Positions 1 to 5,197 of a stretch of 5,197 nt of DNA are shown one piece after another (the first letter of the stretch is position 1; each line of letters opens with the position of its first letter). Both the position numbers and the translations under genes were made by a program. A model generated the notes under the pieces. It saw only the letters and a list, made by a program, of their open reading frames with translations, was not told the origin of the DNA and made no database searches. This DNA comes from Planctomycetota bacterium (GTDB lineage: Bacteria; Planctomycetota; PUPC01; DSUN01). The stretch is from positions 1 through 5,197 of the forward strand of contig VGYW01000538.1 in assembly GCA_016872875.1 (NCBI GenBank). Reading direction: 5' to 3'.

Positions 1-255
<255 letters not shown>

Positions 256-265
256 TCTCAGACCG

Positions 266-1692
<1,427 letters not shown>

Positions 1693-1696
<4 letters not shown>

Positions 1697-2115
1697 GTCT
1701 GCTCCATGGCCTCTTGGATGCCTTCGGGCTTTGGGAGTGGGAGGCGGATGGTGAAGGAGGCGCCCTGGCCTGGGGCGCCCTCGGCGGCGATGGCGCCGCC
1801 GTGGTCCTTGACGATGCGCTGGGAGATGGTGAGGCCCAGGCCGGTGCCGTGGCCGTGCTTCTTGGTGCTGTAGAAGGGGGTGAAGAGCTTGGCGGCCTCG
1901 TCGGGGGTGAAGCCCTTGCCGGTGTCCCGGACCTCGATGACGACGGGGCGGGCCGCGCCATCGGCGAGCGCGGTGCGGACGGTGAGGAGGCGGGTCTCCG
2001 CCTCCTCCATCGCCTGGCGGGCGTTGGTCAGGAGGTTGAGGAAGACCTGTTCGAGGCGGGTCTTGTCGCCGAGCACGTTTGGGAGGCCCTCGGCGAGTTC
2101 CAGGCGGGTGTCCAC
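1693..2115 (-). CDS. C-terminal part of the kinase: HATPase domain
   Basis: This is the segment after the TAG, in the same frame. Numbered in the full kinase it carries the N-box NLLTNARQAM (388-397), the G1 box DTGKGF (425-430), the F-box LFTPFYSTK (438-446) and the G2 box GTGLGL (451-456), which is a complete Bergerat ATP-binding fold. A GTG at 2113-2115 is the first possible restart, six codons after the TAG, but no Shine-Dalgarno-like sequence precedes it and no ATG lies near. Separate production of this domain is therefore possible but not favoured. The frame ends in the ATGA overlap with the response regulator. Confidence 0.45.
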
Positions 2116-2130
2116 GCCGCTGAGGCGGAG

Positions 2131-3198
2131 CTAGGGGGTGAGGAACTCGACGCTCTCGCGGATGATGGCGTTGAGGTCGAGTGGGGCGAGTTGGCGCTCG
2201 GTCTTGCGGGTCATGCCGCGCAGTTGGTTGATGATGCGGGCGGCGCGGTCCACCTGCTCGGTGATGAGGCGGAGGTTCTCCTTGACCTCTTCGGAGCCGG
2301 CGGCCTGTTCTTCGAGCATGAAGAGGGCGTTCTTGGCGAAGTTGCGGATGCCGGTGAGGGGTTGGTTGAGGTCGTGGGCGACGGCGGCGGCCATCTCGCC
2401 GAGCTCGGCCAGGCGGGTGGAGTGGACGAGTTGGTCCTCCTGGCGGCGGGCGATGTCGCTGAGCTCGCGGCGCTTGCCCTCGGCCTCCTTGCGGGCCGTG
2501 ATGTCGTAGGCGTTCACCAGCACGGCGTCCTCGCCGGCGTGCGGGGCGCGCGAGCTCAACACGTCGGCCCAGAGGGCCGAGCCGTCGGCCCGCACGAGTC
2601 GGGCCTCGTAGTGGAGGTCGCTTGTGCCGCCCGCCTCGCGCTCGGCGACGAGCGCACGCACGCGGGCGTGCTCGTCGGGCGCGATGAACTCCCAGATGCT
2701 CCGGCCGACGAGCTGGTCGGCCGGGCAGCCGAGCATCTCGCCGAAGCGGCGGTTGGCGAAGGTGACCCGGAAGTCGGAGGGGCGGTAGACGACGATGCCG
2801 GAGAGGGACTTCTCGACGATCCGCCTGTGCTGCTCCTCGGAGAGGCGCGCCGCGCGGCGCCCCGCCTCCGCCTCCTCGCTGAGCAGCCCCGCGCAGCCGC
2901 CCGCGGCTGCCAGGAACCCCGCCCGCGCGAGATCGTGCCAGAGCGGGCTCGCCGCGATGCCAACGGCGTGGAAGCCCAGGAGCACGGCCCCCAGCAGCCC
3001 GGCCACCGCCATCCCGCGCCGCCCCCACCACAGCCCGGCTAACACCACGGGCACGTATGCGAAGTGCGTGTAGACCACCTGCGTGTGCCACGCAAGGTTC
3101 AGGTAGGCGCTCCCCACCGCATAGACGGCCACCAGCGCGGCCACGATCGTCACGCGCGCTGTCTCAGAGGCCCAGAGCCCCCTTTTCCCGGCGTCCAT
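2131..3198 (-). CDS. N-terminal part of the kinase: membrane, PAS and HisKA domains
   Basis: This is the 355-residue product expected if the TAG is obeyed. Hydrophobic segments lie near residues 16-36, 41-59, 62-82 and 91-107, forming an inner-membrane sensor module; YTHFAYVPVVLAGLWWG is typical of this kind of multi-pass input region. A PAS domain spans about 125-240, containing SLSGIVVY, FANRRFGEMLG and ending in the YDITARKEAE linker motif. The HisKA domain follows, with the H-box GEMAAAVAHDLNQPL and phospho-acceptor His275. The LNQPL form places it near the DctB/NtrB-like HPK4 kinases. The truncated product keeps the sensor, dimer interface and phospho-acceptor but lacks the ATP-binding domain, so it could not autophosphorylate alone. 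Confidence 0.7.
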   Translation of the reverse strand: MDAGKRGLWASETARVTIVAALVAVYAVGSAYLNLAWHTQVVYTHFAYVPVVLAGLWWGRRGMAVAGLLGAVLLGFHAVGIAASPLWHDLARAGFLAAAGGCAGLLSEEAEAGRRAARLSEEQHRRIVEKSLSGIVVYRPSDFRVTFANRRFGEMLGCPADQLVGRSIWEFIAPDEHARVRALVAEREAGGTSDLHYEARLVRADGSALWADVLSSRAPHAGEDAVLVNAYDITARKEAEGKRRELSDIARRQEDQLVHSTRLAELGEMAAAVAHDLNQPLTGIRNFAKNALFMLEEQAAGSEEVKENLRLITEQVDRAARIINQLRGMTRKTERQLAPLDLNAIIRESVEFLTP

Positions 3199-3232
3199 GA
3201 GGCAAGTCCCCAAGCCGAGGGCTTCTTCGCCA

Positions 3233-3366
3233 CTAGATAGCTCGCCACGATTCTTGGTGTTTGTGGGCGGGGCCTCCGTGCCCCGCGGGGCAGAGACGCC
3301 CCGCCCACAGCATTGGCCCTACGCAGGTCCGCGCGCTTCGGCCGGGAATCGTGGCAAGCTATTTAG
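3233..3366. repeat. 134-bp element with 21-bp terminal inverted repeats
   Basis: The ends 3233-3253 and 3346-3366 are inverted copies matching at 19 of 21 positions, sharing the core GCCACGATTC. Nested inside is a perfect 12-bp inverted repeat, TGTGGGCGGGGC (3262-3273) with GCCCCGCCCACA (3298-3309), which itself encloses the 12-nt palindrome GCCCCGCGGGGC (3280-3291). The layout resembles a non-autonomous MITE or a complex extragenic palindrome. There is no transposase and I see no target-site duplication, so mobility is unproven. Confidence 0.75.
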
Positions 3367-3464
3367 GCTCTGTACGGCAACTCGTAGCGCCGCCGTCCCG
3401 GCGGCCTCGGGCGGCCAGCGAGACGCTGGCGCTACCCACTCCGGCCCATTGTCGCACAGAGCCT
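3365..3464. repeat. 100-bp inverted-repeat element with three-way-junction fold
   Basis: Outer arms AGGCTCTGT (3365-3373) and ACAGAGCCT (3456-3464) are perfect inverted copies, and the complementarity continues imperfectly inwards. Inside, GTAGCGCC (3384-3391) pairs with GGCGCTAC (3428-3435), enclosing two hairpins: GCCGCCG/CGGCGGC with loop TCC (3389-3405) and CCAGCG/CGCTGG with loop AGA (3415-3429). The GTAGCGCC stem and the first hairpin share three bases, so only one can be complete at a time. This is typical of dispersed extragenic repeats, but copy number cannot be judged here. Confidence 0.7.
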
Positions 3465-3556
3465 CGCGCAATTCTACATCCTGCCGCCGGGAAGGGTCAA
3501 GCTCCCCAATCGTCCTCGCCCCTCGTCCGCGACTCTCTTGCGACGGGGGGCATGAA

Positions 3557-3594
3557 ACGACGAGGCCGACGCCCGCGGGCGTCGGCCTCGTTGT
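3557..3594 (-). terminator. Probable terminator of the small exported-protein gene
   Basis: A perfect 32-nt palindrome spans 3560-3591 (16-bp arms centred on CCCGCGGG), extendable to 3557-3594 with one mismatch or wobble. It lies 33 nt beyond the stop codon of the minus-strand small-protein gene. The minus-strand sequence after the stem is CGTTTCATG, so the U-run is short. It is the best terminator candidate in the window. Being symmetric, it could also act on + strand transcripts. Confidence 0.7.
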
Positions 3595-3607
3595 GGTCTC
3601 GGTCCAC

Positions 3608-3627
3608 TGAGGCGGGCGACCGCCTCA
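3608..3627 (-). repeat. Stop-codon hairpin
   Basis: TGAGGCGG (3608-3615) and CCGCCTCA (3620-3627) form a perfect 8-bp stem with a 4-nt loop. On the minus strand the first arm begins with the TGA stop of the small-protein gene. With the larger palindrome at 3557-3594 it forms a tandem pair of 3' hairpins. Confidence 0.65.
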
Positions 3628-4077
3628 GCCTTCCTCCTTACCCTCAGTCGGCTTGATGCCGGTGTCGGTGCCCTCCTTGGCTGCCTTCTTGGCCTCGTAC
3701 TTCTCGCGGTACTTGAGGGCGAGAGCCTCGGCCTTAGCCTTGCCGTTCACCATCTTCTCCAGGACCGCGAAGGCGGGCTTGCCGGGCTTCGGCTCGGAGG
3801 GGTTGTCCTTCTTCGCCTCCTTGTAGGCCTTGTAGGCCTGCGCGTAGTCTTCAGCCATCGCCTTCTGGCGCTTCTCGACCTCGCCGCAGGGCAGGGCCTC
3901 GAAGCTCACCGAGCCGGAGGTGTCCTTGGTCATCACGACGGAGAAAACCGTTGGTGTGCCGCCAGACTGGCGGATCAGGCCGCCGCCCGGTCACCCAGCC
4001 CACGCGTTGTTTGCCCAACCCGACAGGCCCGCGAGGACGAGCGCTGTCGCGAACAGCCAGCCTGTACGTCTCGTCAT
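3625..4077 (-). pseudogene. Small exported Lys-rich protein interrupted by an in-frame TGA
   Basis: From ATG 4077 one frame of 150 codons runs to TGA 3625, with an internal TGA at codon 29 (3991-3993). Residues 1-27 form a textbook signal peptide: MTRR basic start, hydrophobic WLFATALVLAGL, and an AWA|G cleavage site at 27/28. After the TGA comes a short probable beta region (TVFSVV...SVSFEALP, about 43-63), a charged helix (EVEKRQKAMAEDYAQAYKAYKEAKK, about 66-90), a Pro-rich hinge (92-101), then a second Lys/Glu/Ala helix (107-135) and a polar tail. The start is well supported by AGGAGG nine bases upstream and a near-consensus promoter. I know no function. It is reminiscent of small secreted hypothetical proteins with Lys/Ala-rich helices in planctomycetes. 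Restart at GTG 3936 or ATG 3933 lacks a ribosome-binding site and would lose export. Pseudogene, sequence error and recoded TGA are all open. Confidence 0.75.
3959..3973 (-). other. Small hairpin after the in-frame TGA
   Basis: On the minus strand CCGCCA pairs with TGGCGG across a GTC loop, with the loop G about 23 nt past the in-frame TGA. Position and a loop beginning with G are compatible with a bacterial SECIS, but the stem is short and such hairpins are frequent at this GC content. Confidence 0.3.
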
Positions 4078-4086
4078 TGCCCGGTG

Positions 4087-4092
4087 CCTCCT
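4087..4092 (-). promoter_or_regulatory. Consensus Shine-Dalgarno for the exported-protein gene
   Basis: AGGAGG on the minus strand is separated by nine bases from ATG 4077. It fixes the start at the signal peptide rather than at either internal start after the TGA. Confidence 0.85.
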
Positions 4093-4133
4093 AGAGAGAG
4101 TCAGTGACGCGCACATACTCACAGCCCTATAAG

Positions 4134-4161
4134 AGTATACATGTCCGACCCTGTTTGTCAA
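4134..4161 (-). promoter_or_regulatory. Sigma70-type promoter of the exported-protein gene
   Basis: The minus strand shows a perfect -35 TTGACA (4156-4161), a 16-bp spacer and -10 TATACT (4134-4139), five of six matches to TATAAT. The region is locally AT-rich against a GC-rich background. Transcription would start near 4127, giving a leader of about 50 nt that contains the AGGAGG site. This is the clearest promoter in the window and implies strong housekeeping expression. Confidence 0.85.
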
Positions 4162-4165
4162 CAGG
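4150..4165. promoter_or_regulatory. Inverted repeat over the -35 box, possible operator
   Basis: CCTGTT (4150-4155) and AACAGG (4160-4165) are perfect inverted arms around a 4-bp centre that falls inside the -35 hexamer. A dimeric repressor could bind here and block RNA polymerase, but no candidate regulator is visible and a chance match is possible. Confidence 0.4.
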
Positions 4166-4203
4166 ATTTTGCAGATTTCGCGAAGAAACTGCGCCGGTGC
4201 GGT

Positions 4204-4222
4204 CCGCGCCTCCAACGCGCGG
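4204..4222 (-). terminator. Weak hairpin after the enolase-superfamily gene
   Basis: CCGCGC (4204-4209) and GCGCGG (4217-4222) form a 6-bp stem with a 7-nt loop, nine bases past the enzyme stop codon on the minus strand. There is no clear U-run; only GTTTCTT appears further on. Termination here is a guess. Confidence 0.3.
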
Positions 4223-4230
4223 CGGGGCAC

Positions 4231-5197
4231 TCAGCGGGCCTCGCTGGCGGCGTGTTGTGCGGCGGCGAGCCAGGCGGCGCTCGGCGCCACGCCCCAGCCC
4301 GGCCCCTCGGGCACACTGAGCGCCCCGTCCCTGACGCTCAACTCGGGGGCGAAGAGGCCCTGGGCCCACGCCGTCGGCTCGATCGAGCACTCCATGTGCG
4401 GCCCGGCGTTCGGGATGGCGGCCAGGAGGTGGAGGGTGAACACGGACACCATCGAGAGGTTGGCGGCGTGGGGCACACACGGCAGGCCGGCCACGGCTGC
4501 CATTTCGGCCACCCGCCGCGCCCGCGAGAGGCCACCGACGTAGCAGACGTCAGGCTGCACGATGTCCACCACCCGCATCCGTATCATCCGCCGCCACTGG
4601 GCAAGGTCGTTGTCCTGCTCGCCGCCCGCCACCGGGACGTCCAATGTGGCCGTAACCTCTTGAGTCCACTCAAGTTCCCAATACGGGCAGGGCTCCTCGA
4701 AGTGGGCGAAGCGGTGCTGTTCGAGGAGGCGGCCGACCTCGATGGCCCGCCTGGCGGTGTAGCAACTGTTCGCGTCGGCGAGGAGGCGGACGCCGTCGCC
4801 GACGCCCTTTCGGACGGCGGGGATGAGGGCCTCGGTGCGGCCTGGCCACTGGTCCTCGTCGTGTCCGCACACCTTGCCGATGCGTATCTTGAAGGCGCGG
4901 AAGCCTTTAGCATCTCGCAGGCGGGCCAGGCGGTCGGCCTCGTCCTGCGGCTTGATGTCGCGCCGCATGCTCGAGCCGTAGACAGGGACGCGGCGCGGCT
5001 TGCCCCCGAGCAGCTCGCACACGCCCTTGCCCTCGCGCTTCCCGCGCAGGTCCCACAGCGCGGTCTCGATGCCGCACGTGGCCCGGCAGACGTACGACCA
5101 GGGGAACTTGTATTCGGCCTCGATGCAGCGTTCGGCGAGAGCCGCGATGTCGCCCGCGTCGGCCCCCAGCGCGTGAGGGGCGATCTGCTTGTGGAGC
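4231..5197 (-). CDS. Mandelate racemase/sugar-acid dehydratase family enzyme, 5' end outside window
   Basis: The visible 321 C-terminal residues belong to the enolase superfamily, mandelate racemase subgroup; members are about 370-400 residues, so some 50-80 N-terminal residues are missing beyond the window edge. Numbering from the first visible residue, the capping-domain hallmark ETALWDLRGK is at 44-53 and LLGG at 62-65. In the barrel, the second-strand motif is K103-I-R105. Magnesium ligands are D141 (ADAN), E167 (FEEP) and E193 (GGEQ). The catalytic dyad is D216 (VQPD) with H243 (VPHAA), and E269 (HMEC) is the usual hydrogen-bonding acid. Such enzymes abstract the proton alpha to a carboxylate, most often dehydrating aldonic or aldaric acids in the cytoplasm. 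The Arg in place of the second Lys of KxK argues against simple racemisation. The substrate cannot be named. There is no start in view; the GTG at 5022 is internal. Confidence 0.93.
   Translation of the reverse strand, partial: LHKQIAPHALGADAGDIAALAERCIEAEYKFPWSYVCRATCGIETALWDLRGKREGKGVCELLGGKPRRVPVYGSSMRRDIKPQDEADRLARLRDAKGFRAFKIRIGKVCGHDEDQWPGRTEALIPAVRKGVGDGVRLLADANSCYTARRAIEVGRLLEQHRFAHFEEPCPYWELEWTQEVTATLDVPVAGGEQDNDLAQWRRMIRMRVVDIVQPDVCYVGGLSRARRVAEMAAVAGLPCVPHAANLSMVSVFTLHLLAAIPNAGPHMECSIEPTAWAQGLFAPELSVRDGALSVPEGPGWGVAPSAAWLAAAQHAASEAR

Larger units (their letters stand above)
3199..3624. other. Intergenic region, about 430 bp
   Basis: No gene is supported here. It holds two abutting inverted-repeat elements (3233-3366 and 3365-3464) and two hairpins at its high-coordinate end. 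The stretch 3465-3556 shows nothing I recognise. A minor hairpin, AAGCC(3212-3216)/GGCTT(3220-3224), sits just upstream of the kinase start. I find no convincing sigma70 or sigma54 promoter for the kinase operon, although it must lie here or within the elements. Confidence 0.6.

Noticed and set aside
1697..3091. Upstream extension of the response-regulator frame
   Set aside because: The translated extension is Arg/Pro/Gly-rich nonsense lying out of frame under the kinase gene. The ATGA overlap and GGAG site fix the start at 1696.
3199..3213. TTG at 3213 as the kinase start
   Set aside because: ATG 3198 is in frame only five codons downstream, and neither has a strong ribosome-binding site, so the ATG is preferred.
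3234..3262. Sigma70 promoter for the kinase operon on the minus strand (TATCTA as -10)
   Set aside because: There is no acceptable -35 hexamer at 15-19 bp, and the -10-like sequence is part of the terminal inverted repeat.
3625..4077. Genome-wide TGA-to-Trp recoding
   Set aside because: The regulator, the kinase frame, the enzyme and the small protein itself all end in TGA at sensible C-termini, so TGA works as stop in this genome.
4104..4319. Short + strand open frame over the promoter region
   Set aside because: It overlaps the exported-protein promoter and the end of the enzyme gene in antisense, with Arg-rich content and no supporting signals.

Overview
The window is a high-GC stretch of bacterial chromosome in which every supported gene lies on the minus strand. 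The GC content, the mandelate-racemase-family enzyme, the NtrC-class two-component pair, the small Lys-rich exported protein and the GATTTCG heptamer array together fit a Planctomycetota-like or related PVC/environmental lineage. This assignment is an inference with modest confidence, because no rRNA or marker gene is present.

Layout in transcription order, from high to low coordinates: (1) a 3'-complete, 5'-truncated enolase-superfamily enzyme of the mandelate racemase/sugar-acid dehydratase type (4231-5197). (2) A strong sigma70-type promoter (4134-4161), a consensus ribosome-binding site (4087-4092) and a small exported protein (3625-4077), whose reading frame is broken by an in-frame TGA two codons after the predicted signal-peptide cleavage site. 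It is followed by a hairpin at the stop codon and a 32-nt perfect palindrome that looks like its terminator. (3) A roughly 430-bp intergenic region holding two abutting, highly structured inverted-repeat elements (3233-3366 and 3365-3464). (4) A two-component operon: a membrane PAS histidine kinase (1693-3198) interrupted by an in-frame TAG between its dimerisation and ATPase domains, overlapping by ATGA with an intact sigma54-dependent response regulator of the NtrC/DctD class (266-1696). (5) A downstream region with ten TCG repeats facing a complementary CGA tract, able to form a long hairpin.

The kinase would sense an unknown signal and phosphorylate the regulator, which would activate sigma54 promoters elsewhere. 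The enzyme and the small exported protein have no demonstrated link to this pair.

The most notable observation is that two separate genes each carry one in-frame nonsense codon while the coding signal continues in the same frame beyond it. One is TAG where related kinases often have Gln, and the other is TGA in a secreted protein with excellent expression signals. Gene decay, assembly error and recoding (including a weak SECIS-like hairpin after the TGA) are the competing explanations.
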